The notes beneath the pieces are model-generated. The model ran no database searches. It saw only the letters and a program-made list of their open reading frames with translations, and was not told the DNA's origin. A stretch of 64,000 nt of DNA, taken from contig NC_021658.1 in NCBI RefSeq assembly GCF_000418325.1, forward strand, positions 2,914,001 through 2,978,000, read 5' to 3'. Shown here in pieces: positions 43,985 through 52,434 of this stretch (positions are counted from its first letter, which is position 1; the number at the start of each line of letters is the position of its first letter). The position numbers and the translations under genes were made by a program. Source of the stretch: Sorangium cellulosum So0157-2 (GTDB lineage: Bacteria; Myxococcota_A; Polyangia; Polyangiales; Polyangiaceae).

Positions 43985-44503
43985 GTGCTCAAAGATGGTC
44001 GCCCCCGGCTCCGCGCGGCGCCGCTCGATCCGCCGTTCCGGATCGTGCTGGTGGAGCCCGAGATCCCGCAGAACACAGGCAACATCGCGCGGCTCGCGGC
44101 TGCGACGCAGAGCCCCTTGCACCTGCTCGGGAGGCTGGGGTTCCGCATCGACGAGCGGAGCGTCCGCCGCGCGGGGCTCGACTACTGGCACCTGGTCACG
44201 CTCGAGCAGCACCTTGACATCGCCCACTTTCGCCACCGGCACCCGAACGCGCGGCTGCGCCTGTTCAGCGCCGTGGCGCAGCGGAGCTACCTCGACGCTG
44301 ACTTCCGGCCGGGCGACGCCCTCGTCTTCGGCAAGGAGAGCGTGGGCCTCGATCCCGACCTCCTCGCCCGCATGCCCGACGACGTGTTCGGCATTCCCAC
44401 GCTGGGCCCCGTGCGTTCGCTCAACCTGGCCAACGCGGTGTCGATCGTCCTCTACGAGGCGCTCCGCCAGGTGGGCGCGCTCGCGGGCGCCGCGCCGGGG
44501 TGA
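43985..44503 (+). CDS. trmL: tRNA (cytidine/uridine-34-2'-O)-methyltransferase
   Basis: A 172-aa SPOUT (SpoU-class) methyltransferase. Motifs: EPEIPQNTGNIARLAAAT (N-terminal motif 1), VFGKESVGLDPDLLARM (motif 2) and IPTLGPVRSLNLANAVSIVLYE (motif 3, the knot). Small size and the QNTGNIARL element fit TrmL, which 2'-O-methylates the wobble base of tRNA-Leu. GTG 43985 is chosen because GAGAGGG lies just upstream; the open frame extends further without family similarity. Confidence 0.88.
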   Translation: MLKDGRPRLRAAPLDPPFRIVLVEPEIPQNTGNIARLAAATQSPLHLLGRLGFRIDERSVRRAGLDYWHLVTLEQHLDIAHFRHRHPNARLRLFSAVAQRSYLDADFRPGDALVFGKESVGLDPDLLARMPDDVFGIPTLGPVRSLNLANAVSIVLYEALRQVGALAGAAPG

Positions 44504-44608
44504 AGGCGCGAGCCGCGGCGAGCGCGCGTCTGCGGCACATCGCGCGCGACACCGCGCGCGCCCGCGCGCGGTGGACGCCGGCGGGGCATCGTTCTAAGGA
44601 CGGGGCCG

Positions 44609-45124
44609 ATGGTCGCGCACCGGCAGCACGCACGGCACGGCGGCGGGGGGGCGGCCGCGCGCCTCGTTCGGGCCGGCGTGGTCGTCGCGCTCTCGGTCGC
44701 GGCGCTCGCCTCCGCCGGGTGCAGCAGGCGGCCCCCGAACGGCACGCCCGACGGCGCCGTCCGGGAGCTCGTCGTCCGCCTGCGGCAGCTTCACGGCGAT
44801 CCGGCGGACGCCAAGGCCGCCTTCGAGCTCCTGTCCCGGCGCGCTCGGGACAACCTGGCCGCGCGCGCGCAGCGCTATAGCGCGGCGACCGGCAAGGCGA
44901 TCGCGCCCGAGGCGATGATCACGCCGTCCCGCTTCCTCCTGCGCTTCGAGCCGCAGCGGTACGTCGCCCAGATCGCCGGCGCCCATGCCCTGGTGGACGT
45001 CGCCGGCCTGCTCCCGGGCGAGCGCGTCCAGATCCCTTGCGTCTACGAGGACTCAGGGTGGCGCGTCGATCTCGCGCTGCCCGCGCTCCCGCCCGTCCAG
45101 AAGCGGCCGGGCAGCGATCTCTGA
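44609..45124 (+). CDS. Small lipoprotein of unknown function
   Basis: A 171-aa protein with a twin-basic leader, a hydrophobic stretch and a lipobox (ALASAGCS). The mature part has a helical half (AVRELVVRLRQLHG; AAFELLSRRARDNLA) and a beta-rich end (YVAQIAGAHALVDV; VQIPCVYEDSGWRVDLALP). It resembles NTF2-like lipoproteins of myxobacteria, but the match is not firm. Confidence 0.6.
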   Translation: MVAHRQHARHGGGGAAARLVRAGVVVALSVAALASAGCSRRPPNGTPDGAVRELVVRLRQLHGDPADAKAAFELLSRRARDNLAARAQRYSAATGKAIAPEAMITPSRFLLRFEPQRYVAQIAGAHALVDVAGLLPGERVQIPCVYEDSGWRVDLALPALPPVQKRPGSDL

Positions 45125-45201
45125 GGGCGCCCGACCCGACAGGGCGAGCGCCGGCCGCGGCGCGCTGCCCCCGGCGCGAGATTTCCGGCCCACAAAAGCC
45201 C

Positions 45202-45224
45202 GGAGGCCGGCAGCGCCGGCCTCC
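45202..45224. terminator. Bidirectional terminator-like hairpins
   Basis: GGAGGCCGG pairs perfectly with CCGGCCTCC around a 5-base loop. A second hairpin (AGCGGCCA / TGGCCGCT) follows at 45231-45248. They lie between the converging lipoprotein and cdnL genes. No long T-run, which is usual at this GC. Confidence 0.6.
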
Positions 45225-45265
45225 ATCGGCAGCGGCCACATGGCCGCTAGCCATGAGGGTTCGCC

Positions 45266-45772
45266 TCAGTTGGCGAGAAAGATCGCCTCGATCTCGGTCT
45301 TCACCTGCTCTTCCGTCTGGCCTCGGGCGATCGCGATCTCCTTGACGATCAGCGTCCGGGCGGTGTCGAGCATGCGGCGCTCACCGAACGAGAGTTGCTT
45401 GTCCGTCTTCAGGCGGTAGAGGTCGCGGAGCACCTCCGCAACGTCGTAAATCGACCCGGTCTTGATCTTGTCCATGAAACCGCGGTAGCGGCGGTTCCAG
45501 GTCTGATTGTCGAACGCGATGGTGCGCTCGCGGAGGATGTCGAAGATTTCCCGGATTTCCTGCTCAGAGATGACCTGGCGAAGGCCGACCGCGCTCGCGT
45601 TGCTGACAGGGACCATGATTTTGCGATCCGTGTCCAAGATGCGGAGAACATAGAATCGCTGGCGATTCCCAGCGATGTCCTTCTCCTCGATGTTGACAAC
45701 CTCGGCAACGCCTTGGGCCGGGTAGACGGCTTTGTCGCCCACCTTGAACTGGATCTCCGAACGAGCCTGCAT
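45266..45772 (-). CDS. cdnL: CarD-family RNA polymerase-binding regulator CdnL
   Basis: A 168-aa CarD/CdnL protein. The N-terminal RNAP-interaction domain (FKVGDKAVYPAQGVAEVVNIEEKD) binds the beta subunit and stabilises open complexes, especially at rRNA promoters; the helical C-terminal domain contains the conserved Trp (QTWNRRYRGFMDKIKTG). It lacks the AT-hook tail of CarD, as expected for the essential vegetative form. ATG 45772 is fixed by AAAGGAG 5 bases upstream. Codon use is less GC-extreme than in neighbours, as often for conserved, highly expressed genes. Confidence 0.93.
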   Translation of the reverse strand: MQARSEIQFKVGDKAVYPAQGVAEVVNIEEKDIAGNRQRFYVLRILDTDRKIMVPVSNASAVGLRQVISEQEIREIFDILRERTIAFDNQTWNRRYRGFMDKIKTGSIYDVAEVLRDLYRLKTDKQLSFGERRMLDTARTLIVKEIAIARGQTEEQVKTEIEAIFLAN

Positions 45773-46400
45773 ATCGTCTCCTTTGCCTTCCACCCCGCCG
45801 TCTCTTTATTTTTTCGTCTGCCTCCCGAGATCCTCTTCAGGTTCGGGAAGCGGCCGTTGAACATGCGGTTGAACCTGGACCCGCAGAACCGACACACACC
45901 GTCGCGCATTCCTAGAAAAGAACCATGAGCCGCCGCTCGAGACCGCTGTGCGAGAAGCAGACGCGCGAGCACCACCGCCATGACCTTCGAGAGGTCGGTG
46001 CTCTGGCGTGCACAGTGGAATCTTGAGCAGCGGCGGTAGAAGCGGACGGTTCCGGGCGGAAGGGATTGAGGTTGGGGGAACGGCCCTCTCGAACAAGGGC
46101 CAGTTTGCGCCAGGCGCGCGCACTCTAGTGAGCCGGCCCAAATACGTCAACGAAAATCCCCGTGGCTGACCCATCGTGGCGTGATCACTCTGGTTTTTCT
46201 CTCGGGATCCGGCGGGGTCACAGTGTGCACCGATGGAGCCATCCGCCTGGATGCACGCTGGCTCACGCCCCCTAGTCTAGGGCAGAGCGGGCGTCTCCGG
46301 GAGAGGTGGCGGACCTGACCTGGGTGGGATGGGTCGAAAAATCTGGCAGCCACAGCGGTACCTACCGCTGTGACCGTCCGTACCTCGAACGCGCGGGGGC
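45773..46400. other. 628-base gap upstream of cdnL, no gene seen
   Basis: It lies between cdnL (-) and the end of the phosphatase gene (-). It must contain the cdnL promoter and leader. It holds A/T-richer patches and the hairpin at 46351. Open frames in it are short and lack ribosome sites; I found no tRNA or known RNA gene. Its length suggests a complex control region or an unrecognised RNA. Confidence 0.55.
46351..46372 (-). terminator. Intrinsic-type terminator after the Ppx/GppA gene
   Basis: CACAGCGGT and ACCGCTGTG form a perfect 9-bp stem with a 4-base loop. Read on the minus strand, downstream of the phosphatase stop, five consecutive T follow about 8 bases later. Confidence 0.65.
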
Positions 46401-47336
46401 TCAGGCGGCGCAGAGCCGCTCGGCCAGTCCCCAACGGACGCCGCGATCCGAGGCGACGAGATCCACGGGCGCTCCGGCGAGCCGCGAGGCCCACGCCAGG
46501 ATCTCCTCGATGAGCACGCTGCCCGCCACGATGACGTCGGCGCGCGCCGGATCCAGGGCGGACAGCTGCCTGCGCTCGGCGAGCGGCCGGGAGGCGAGGC
46601 GGGCGGTGGTGGCCACGATCTCCGCCCCGGAGAGCCGCGCGCCGTGCACGCGGGCGCCGTCGTAGGGCGCGACGCCGCGGACGAGCGCGGCGAGGGTCGT
46701 CACCGTCCCCGCGACGCCGACCAGGGTGGGCGCCGCGAGCAGGGGCACGGACGGGACCGTCGCCAGGGCGGCCCGGGCGTCCGCGCGGACCGCCTCGAGC
46801 TCCTCCGCGGCCGGCGGATCCGCGCGGATGTGGCGCTCGGTCAGCCGGACGCTCCCGACGTCGAGGCTCACCGCCCGCTCCACCGCGCCACCGATGCCGC
46901 CGACGATGATCTCCGTGCTGCCTCCGCCCACGTCGAACACGACCCTGGGGCCCTCGGCCGGCAGGTCGAGCCCCGTCAGCGCGCCGGCGTACGTGAGCTC
47001 CGCCTCCTCCGGCCCGGAGATCACGCGGGGCGCGACGCCGATGAGCTCGCTCGCGCGGGCGATGAACTCCTCGCCGCCGGCGGCGTCGCGCATCGCGCTG
47101 GTGCCGACGGCGTCCACGCGCTCCACCCCGAGGGACCTGAGCTCCTCGCCGTAGCGGGCGAGGCAGGCGAGCGTCCGCTCGACGGCCTCGGGCGCGAGCG
47201 CGCGCGCCGCGTCGACCCCCTGGCCGAGCCGGGTGATGGTCGCGCGCTCGACGAGCGCCACGAGCTCACCCCCGCGGCGCTCGGCGATGAGAAGGAGGAC
47301 CGAGTTGGTCCCGATGTCGATGGCCGCGACGCTCAT
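46401..47336 (-). CDS. Ppx/GppA-family phosphatase
   Basis: A 311-aa member of the ASKHA-fold exopolyphosphatase / pppGpp phosphatase family: phosphate-1 IDIGTNSVLLLIAE, the GTSAMRDA loop, phosphate-2 VFDVGGGSTEII and GVAGTVTTLAAL. The protein is the short form that lacks the HD-like C-terminal domain of E. coli Ppx and GppA. It may hydrolyse polyphosphate or (p)ppGpp; the sequence cannot decide. It starts 10 bases after the stop of the OmpA-like gene, so both are likely one operon. Confidence 0.9.
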   Translation of the reverse strand: MSVAAIDIGTNSVLLLIAERRGGELVALVERATITRLGQGVDAARALAPEAVERTLACLARYGEELRSLGVERVDAVGTSAMRDAAGGEEFIARASELIGVAPRVISGPEEAELTYAGALTGLDLPAEGPRVVFDVGGGSTEIIVGGIGGAVERAVSLDVGSVRLTERHIRADPPAAEELEAVRADARAALATVPSVPLLAAPTLVGVAGTVTTLAALVRGVAPYDGARVHGARLSGAEIVATTARLASRPLAERRQLSALDPARADVIVAGSVLIEEILAWASRLAGAPVDLVASDRGVRWGLAERLCAA

Positions 47337-47346
47337 GCCGGAGACC

Positions 47347-48171
47347 TCACTGGGTGAGCGTCTTCAGGTCGAGCATCTCCTCGACGTTCGGCAGCACCAC
47401 GAGCTCGCACCGCCGGTTGGCCTGCTTGTTCTCCGGGGTGTCGTTCGCCTTCACCGGGTCGGTGTCGCCGTAGCCGGAGGCGCTCCACCTCTCGGGCTTG
47501 AGGCCGCCGCCGCCCTTGTCCTGGGGCTGGAGCAGGAACGCCAGCACCTCGCGGGCGCGCATGACGCTGAGCCCCCAGTTGTCCTTGAAGCGGCCGCCGG
47601 CGAGCGGGGCGTTGTCCGTGTGCCCGGCGACCTGGAAGGAGCGCGCCGACAGCCCGGCGTCGTTGCGGATGACCTCGGCCACCTTGAGCAGGATGTCCTG
47701 GCCCTCCTTCTTGAGCGTCTCCCGGCCGGAGTCGAAGAGGACGTCGCCGGGCAGCTGGATGACCATCCGGTTGTTGCGGACGGTCACGTTGAGCCCGAGC
47801 TTCGTGAGGGCCTGGAGCTTCTCCCGGAGGACCTCGAAGCGCTTCTTGATGTCCTCGAGCTGCTGGGCGCGGCGGCGGAAGTCCTCGAGCGCCCGGGCCT
47901 GCTGCTCGAGGTTCGCGTTCAGGTTGGAGATGTCGACGCCCGCGGCCTTGAGCTGGGACTTGAGCTGCTCGATCCGGGCCGCCGCCTCGTCGAGCTCGCT
48001 CTTGGCTTTCTTGTTCTGCGCCTGCTCGGCGCTCAGCTGGGTCTTCAGGCCCTCGATCTCGCGGACCTTCGCCTGCATCTCCTCCTCCGAGTAGCCGCAC
48101 CCGAGCGGCCCAGAGCCGGCGAGGAGCGTTGCACCCAGGAGCAACCACGACGTCGAGCGACGAACCAACAT
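47347..48171 (-). CDS. OmpA-like peptidoglycan-associated lipoprotein
   Basis: A 274-aa protein with a lipobox (LLAGSGPLGCGYS), a coiled-coil of about 100 residues (KVREIEGLKTQLSAEQAQ onwards to QLEDIKKRFEVLREKLQAL) and a C-terminal OmpA domain (DVLFDSGRETLKKEG; FQVAGHTDNAPL; LSVMRAREVLAFLL; NRRCELVVLP). The OmpA domain should bind peptidoglycan, and the coiled coil acts as a spacer or trimer stalk. ATG 48171 has an excellent AGGAGG seven bases upstream. Confidence 0.9.
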   Translation of the reverse strand: MLVRRSTSWLLLGATLLAGSGPLGCGYSEEEMQAKVREIEGLKTQLSAEQAQNKKAKSELDEAAARIEQLKSQLKAAGVDISNLNANLEQQARALEDFRRRAQQLEDIKKRFEVLREKLQALTKLGLNVTVRNNRMVIQLPGDVLFDSGRETLKKEGQDILLKVAEVIRNDAGLSARSFQVAGHTDNAPLAGGRFKDNWGLSVMRAREVLAFLLQPQDKGGGGLKPERWSASGYGDTDPVKANDTPENKQANRRCELVVLPNVEEMLDLKTLTQ

Positions 48172-48648
48172 ACCTTTCCTCCTAGAGCCGCGCGGCGCTC
48201 GGCCATGAGGGGCGCCGCGCCGGCGGCGCGACCGTAGCGAGGCGAATGGCGCCGCACAGGGCTCTCTAGAGCCTGCGCAACGCTGGTGCTCCATGCGACC
48301 ATGAGCTCTCCGGCGCCGTTCGCCGCGCCGCGCGGGCGCGCGATCGCCACGGAGGAGCGCGGAGGGCCAAGACAGACATTCGAGTGATTGTCAACGAAAA
48401 TCCGTTGTCCAGTGCGGTCTGGTTGTTTTCGCCACGGCCTGATCCGGCGTTTACCCTCGCAACGCTTGCGGACCAGTTTGCCTGGAACACATGGGATACA
48501 TCGGTTTAGGGCCTGCAAGATTTTCCTTGACCATCACCATGCGTGGCAATATACGTCGTGCAACATCTGTTGCCTCGGTCAGGAGTTCGTAGCGGCGAGG
48601 ACGTTGGGCGATGTCCGCCGTGCCGGGGCGAATGCAGGAGGATTTCCA
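48172..48648. other. 477-base divergent promoter region, no gene seen
   Basis: This region separates the OmpA-like lipoprotein gene (-) from the H1-like gene (+). Its right half is notably A/T-richer than the genome and contains the promoter candidate at 48527. No open frame is convincing. Confidence 0.6.
48527..48554 (+). promoter_or_regulatory. Candidate promoter of the H1-like gene
   Basis: TTGACC (48527-48532) and ATATAC (48549-48554) with a 16-base spacer lie in an A/T-rich patch about 95 bases before the start codon. Confidence 0.5.
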
Positions 48649-49029
48649 ATGGCTGCTAAGAAGACCGCGAAGAAGCCTGCGAAGAAGGTGACGAAGTCGG
48701 CCAAGAAGCCGGCCGCCGCGAAGGCCGGGAAGGTCGCGAAGAAGCCGGCGCGGAAGGCAGCGAAGAAGGCCGCCCCGAAGCGCGCCGCCGCCAAGAAGAC
48801 CCCGAAGCGCGCGGCCGCCAAGAAGCCCGCCGCCAAGAAGGCCGCTCCGAAGCGCAAGGCGAAGGCGGCCGGCAAGCGCGCCGCCGCGCCGAAGAAGGCG
48901 GCCGCGCCCCGGGGCGGACGCGCCGCCGCGAAGCGCGCTCCGGCCAAGGGCGGGAGCGCCCGCGGCGCGCGCAAGAGCACGCCGGCCCCGGCCCCCGCGA
49001 GCACCGGGCCGTCCGACGAGTCGGAATAA
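48649..49029 (+). CDS. Histone H1-like Lys/Ala-repeat DNA-binding protein
   Basis: A 126-aa protein built almost entirely of Ala-Lys-Lys type repeats (AAKKTAKKPAKKVTKSAKK and so on) with a short Ser/Pro/acidic end (STGPSDESE). This is the low-complexity architecture of bacterial H1-like proteins, which bind and compact DNA through the basic tail. No globular domain precedes the repeats. ATG 48649 is set by CAGGAGG seven bases upstream. Confidence 0.85.
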   Translation: MAAKKTAKKPAKKVTKSAKKPAAAKAGKVAKKPARKAAKKAAPKRAAAKKTPKRAAAKKPAAKKAAPKRKAKAAGKRAAAPKKAAAPRGGRAAAKRAPAKGGSARGARKSTPAPAPASTGPSDESE

Positions 49030-49456
49030 GGCGCAGAAGGCGCGCCTCGCGTTTCTCTACAGCTCGAGGCGCCGCGAGCGGCGCCAGCCGGCCGCGACGA
49101 GACAATCCGACGACTAAGACGTCCGGGGGGTGAGGACGCCGCAGCGACGGCGCGCTGAACCAGGCCGGGCGCGCGGGTGGACGAGGTCCCCGCGACGGCG
49201 CCGCCGCCCAGGGGCGCCGCGACCGGCATCGGCGCGACGCGCGGCTCGCTGCCACGCGGCGCGGCGCTGGAGTGGCGCGGCAGCGAGCCGCGCGCATCCC
49301 GGCCGGGGCGGAGGGCGGAGAGGCCTGCCGGCGCCGCAGGCGGCGGACGGGCTCCCGGGGGTGAGCGGCGGCGCGCCGGGGGCGCTCGCCGAGAGAGCGC
49401 GGCGGCGCGGCGTCGAGGGCGCTCGCCGGGCGGTCGTCAGGCGCGCGCCCGAACGA
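49030..49456. other. 427-base convergent gap, no gene seen
   Basis: The gap lies between the H1-like gene and a converging 536-aa gene. Apart from the hairpin at 49239-49293 it shows only GC-rich, shadow-like open frames. Confidence 0.55.
49239..49293. terminator. 19-bp-arm hairpin in the convergent gap
   Basis: Arms 49239-49257 and 49275-49293 pair at 18 of 19 positions (one A-C mismatch) around a 17-base loop. It is a possible bidirectional terminator for the H1-like and 536-aa genes. Confidence 0.55.
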
Positions 49457-51067
49457 TCAGGCGCGCTCGCCGAGGTAGAGCCGGAGGGCGCGCGCGGCGC
49501 CCTTGCGGTCGAACGGGACGCCGACGAGGTCCTCGCGCTTCGAGATCTGCTCGAAGAGCTTCACCAGGAACTCGGAGAACGCCTCGCACTCGCGGATGGC
49601 GGCGTCGAGCCGCTGGGGATCCAGCAGATCGCTCTCCTCGAGCGCCGTCATCGCCGAGACGAACACGTCGACGCGGGGGTAGTCGCCCACCCGGAGCAGC
49701 GGGTAGCCCATCGCCCGGAAGTACGAGAGGAACTCGCGGACGAACGCGAAGCTCGCGATGCCCGTCCACCGATCGGGCGCCGGTCCGGTGGTGCGCGCCT
49801 TGCTCGCGAACGCGCGGGCGATCTGGGCGAACATCCACACGTCGCGCCGGAGGCGATCGCTCGTCGCCCGCCGCGCCGCCTGGTCGTCGAAGACGCGGCC
49901 CTCCTCGAGCCTCGCGCCGAGCGACCTGCCGAGGAACAGGATCGCGTTCTGCAGCGCGGGGCGGAGGCCGTGCGCGACGGCGCGGAGGCGGACGCGGTAC
50001 TCGGACTCGCTCACGAGCGCGTCGGCGGGCGGAAGATCGTGCTCGAAGGCGCGGCGCATCTCGAGCCGCAGGTTCGCCGCGAGCCCGGTCAGGGCGGCCT
50101 TCGTGGAGAGCAGGCGGTGCCCCTCGGCGGCGAGCTCGTCGTGGCGCGCGACGACGTCGCTCGCGGGCACGCGCAGGAGATCGCGCTCGAAGCTGTCCGC
50201 GAGCAGCGCGCCCGCGCGGCGCCGGAGGTAGTTCGAGAGCGCGCGGGCGTCGCTGCGCAGGACCGCGAGCACGAGGTACCCGCGCCCGGCGACGCGGTGA
50301 TCCGAGTGATCGAGCGCGATCGCGTCGAGCAGCCGGAGGTACCGGAGCATCCGGAACAGCGCGAGGAACGTGAGCGCCACGAGGCGGTGCGCCTGCTCGC
50401 CGGGCACGCGGTGGATCAGCTCGAGCACCTGCGTGGAGGCGATGCGATCGAACTCCGGGCGAAACTCGAGCGCGTGGAGCGGGTTGAAGAACGTGCTCTG
50501 CGCGATCTCGCGCATCGCCGTCGCGAGGTGGGCGTAGAAGAGCCTGAAGTTGACCCGCGGCAGCCGGAGCAGCCCGCCCGCGACCTCGATGAGGTTCGTG
50601 AACCCGTGCCGCAGCACGAAGAGGCTGGACTCGGGCGACTCCTGCGCCATCGTCGCGTGCAGGAGCCGCGTGCGCGCGGTGTCCTCCGGCAGCACCGTCT
50701 CGAGGTAGCGCTGGAAGACGAAGGCGCGATCGCGGTCGCCGAGCATGGCGCGCGTCAGCTGGACGACGCGCGCCATGCCGTCGCGCGCGTGCTGGAGGTG
50801 CTCGCGGAAGTCGTGGCTGACGATGGTCTGGCGCCGGCCCGCGCCGGGGTGGTTCCGCGGGTTCGCGAAGCAGGCGACGCCCTTGAGGAGGATCTCGAGC
50901 TCGAAGAGCGTCTCGTCCTTCTTGTCGGCCGCGAGGCGCGCGAACCACGCCTCGCGGGCCTGCTGCTGCTCGCGCCTCAGGCCGCGCGTGTCGCGGAGCA
51001 GCTCGGCGTAGGCGTTGCGGCCGGGGTAGCCCGAGCCGCGCAGGATCCCCGAAGCGTCGCTCGACAC
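49457..51067 (-). CDS. Large helical protein of unknown function
   Basis: A 536-aa soluble, mostly helical protein with no signal or membrane segment. Regular Leu-rich helices with many Arg (LLRLPRVNFRLFYAHLATAMREIAQ; LVALTFLALFRMLRYLRLLDAIALD; LRRDVWMFAQIARAFASKA) give an overall look of a scaffold. No motif for catalysis is seen and I know no family. Start is GTG 51067. It is 28 bases downstream of a lipoprotein gene's start region on the same strand only by orientation; that gene (51096-51779) lies upstream and may share its transcript. Confidence 0.6.
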   Translation of the reverse strand: MSSDASGILRGSGYPGRNAYAELLRDTRGLRREQQQAREAWFARLAADKKDETLFELEILLKGVACFANPRNHPGAGRRQTIVSHDFREHLQHARDGMARVVQLTRAMLGDRDRAFVFQRYLETVLPEDTARTRLLHATMAQESPESSLFVLRHGFTNLIEVAGGLLRLPRVNFRLFYAHLATAMREIAQSTFFNPLHALEFRPEFDRIASTQVLELIHRVPGEQAHRLVALTFLALFRMLRYLRLLDAIALDHSDHRVAGRGYLVLAVLRSDARALSNYLRRRAGALLADSFERDLLRVPASDVVARHDELAAEGHRLLSTKAALTGLAANLRLEMRRAFEHDLPPADALVSESEYRVRLRAVAHGLRPALQNAILFLGRSLGARLEEGRVFDDQAARRATSDRLRRDVWMFAQIARAFASKARTTGPAPDRWTGIASFAFVREFLSYFRAMGYPLLRVGDYPRVDVFVSAMTALEESDLLDPQRLDAAIRECEAFSEFLVKLFEQISKREDLVGVPFDRKGAARALRLYLGERA

Positions 51068-51095
51068 TGACGTCCTCCTCCCCGGCGGCGCGCTG

Positions 51096-51779
51096 CTAGT
51101 AGTTGCGCCGCTTGAAGTCGAAGGGGTAGGTCAGCACGGTCTCCTTGCCGCTCGGCGAGCGCGCCCAGGTGATCGACTTCGCGAGCTCCGCCATGCACGA
51201 CTCGATCTGCGGCGCGGTCACGTCGCTCTTGTCGCGCACGATGCTCGCCTCCTCGAAGGTGCCGTCGGGCTTCAGCTTGAGCTGCCACGTGATCCTGCCC
51301 TGCGCGCCCGGGTGCTTGCGGGCATAGAGATCGAAGCAGCAGCGGAAGCCGTCGCGCCTCGCCTTGATCGCGTCGACGAGCGGCTGCAAGCGGTCGCTCG
51401 AGCCCGCGTCGGCGGAGGTCATCGCGTTGTTCATCACGACCCCGCCGTCGGGCGGATCGTTCGTGATCTCGGAGGCGATCACCTTGCAGTCCTCGACCGT
51501 CTCGGGCGCCTTCTTGCGCGCCGCGGGTTTGTCCGGCTGCGCCGGCGCGGCGGCCGCGCCCGGGTCGGCGGCGCCCGGGGCTGCGGCGCCCGGCTCGGCG
51601 GCGCCAGGCTCGGCGGCGGCGGGCGGCTGCGACTCGGGCGGAGGCGATGCGCCGAGCGGCGCGCTGTCCGGGGGCGTGGGCGGCGCGGTGCCGCTCGAGC
51701 AGGCCGCGAACAGGGTCGCGGCGAGGAGGACTCCGGTGAACACGGCGCTGGCAGTGGCGCAGGGACGCATGGCGCGCAT
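51096..51779 (-). CDS. AgmX/PglI C-terminal-like lipoprotein
   Basis: A 227-aa protein with a lipobox (LLAATLFAACSSG), an Ala/Pro/Gly linker containing imperfect PGAAEPGAA repeats (about 45-80), and a C-terminal domain (AIKARRDGFRCCFDLYARKHPGAQGRITWQLKLKPDG, then CMAELAKSITWARSPSG) that matches the AgmX/PglI-type TonB-like domain frequent in myxobacterial gliding and envelope proteins. ATG 51779 has GGAG eight bases upstream; an in-frame ATG follows at 51770. Confidence 0.75.
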   Translation of the reverse strand: MRAMRPCATASAVFTGVLLAATLFAACSSGTAPPTPPDSAPLGASPPPESQPPAAAEPGAAEPGAAAPGAADPGAAAAPAQPDKPAARKKAPETVEDCKVIASEITNDPPDGGVVMNNAMTSADAGSSDRLQPLVDAIKARRDGFRCCFDLYARKHPGAQGRITWQLKLKPDGTFEEASIVRDKSDVTAPQIESCMAELAKSITWARSPSGKETVLTYPFDFKRRNY

Positions 51780-51888
51780 ACTAATCGCTCCGGATGAGCG
51801 GAAGCGAGGCGCCTTGTGTTTTTCGCCCCCGCGCGCCGCGCTCCGCGCTCTCTTTGGCGGCTGCTTACGGCTGCTTACGGCTGCCGCC

Positions 51889-52377
51889 TTGAAGATTCCG
51901 CTGTCATTCATCGCAGGCGCCGCCCTCGCGGTCCTCGCGCCGGCCGGCTGCGATCCCATCGCCGAGCCAGAGCTGTGCGGGGAGATCCCCCGGGGCGGGT
52001 GCCCGGTCGGCCGAGGAGGCAGCTGCGACGACGCCGCTTGCCGCGCCCTCCACGATTGCCTGGACGGCGCCTGGACCGAGGTCGCGCGGTGCGATCGGCC
52101 CGGCGAGCCCGCGCCGGACGCGGGCGCCGGCGGCGGAGACGCGGGCGCGGGCGACGGAGTGGGCGGCGGGTGCGCGGCCGTGACGCTCGACCACGGCGGC
52201 GAGGCGCAGGGCTGCGCGCCCGCGCTGCAGCTGCCGGACTGCCCGGCGGAGGCCGCCGAGACCTGCGCGGACGCCGCGTGCCGGACCGGCTGCATCGATT
52301 TCTTCCTCTGCGCCGAGGAGGGGTGGAGAGCGGTCGCCTACTGCGACGACCAGGGGCGCGTCGCCGTGATCCCGTGA
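51889..52377 (+). CDS. Cys-rich putative lipoprotein
   Basis: A 162-aa product: hydrophobic leader with lipobox (FIAGAALAVLAPAGC), then two Cys-rich blocks with similar patterns (CGEIPRGGCPVG to CDDAACRALHDCLDGAWTEVARC, and CPAEAAETCADAACRTGCIDFFLC to AYC) joined by a Gly/Ala/Asp linker. The two blocks look like an internal duplication, probably disulphide-bonded at the surface. The start is uncertain: TTG 51889 gives a clean signal, TTG 51814 would be longer; neither has a strong ribosome site. Confidence 0.5.
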   Translation: MKIPLSFIAGAALAVLAPAGCDPIAEPELCGEIPRGGCPVGRGGSCDDAACRALHDCLDGAWTEVARCDRPGEPAPDAGAGGGDAGAGDGVGGGCAAVTLDHGGEAQGCAPALQLPDCPAEAAETCADAACRTGCIDFFLCAEEGWRAVAYCDDQGRVAVIP

Positions 52378-52434
52378 CCGCTCCCGCCGTCGGCGCCGCC
52401 TCCGTCGGCCGGCGCGGCGCCGGGGCGAGGGCCG

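Noticed and set aside
45409..45981. Small zinc-finger-like protein starting near 45910 on the minus strand (CRFCGSRF)
   Set aside because: The frame has no ribosome site, runs out of frame into cdnL and has only one CxxC. It is probably chance within the cdnL leader.
45794..46400. tRNA or known structured RNA in the gap upstream of cdnL
   Set aside because: I looked for cloverleaf-like arms and a T-loop consensus and found none; only a terminator-like hairpin is clear.
48649..49029. Lys/Ala repeats as a meaningless low-complexity frame
   Set aside because: A good ribosome site, a promoter candidate and the known H1-like architecture support a real gene, so the objection was dropped.
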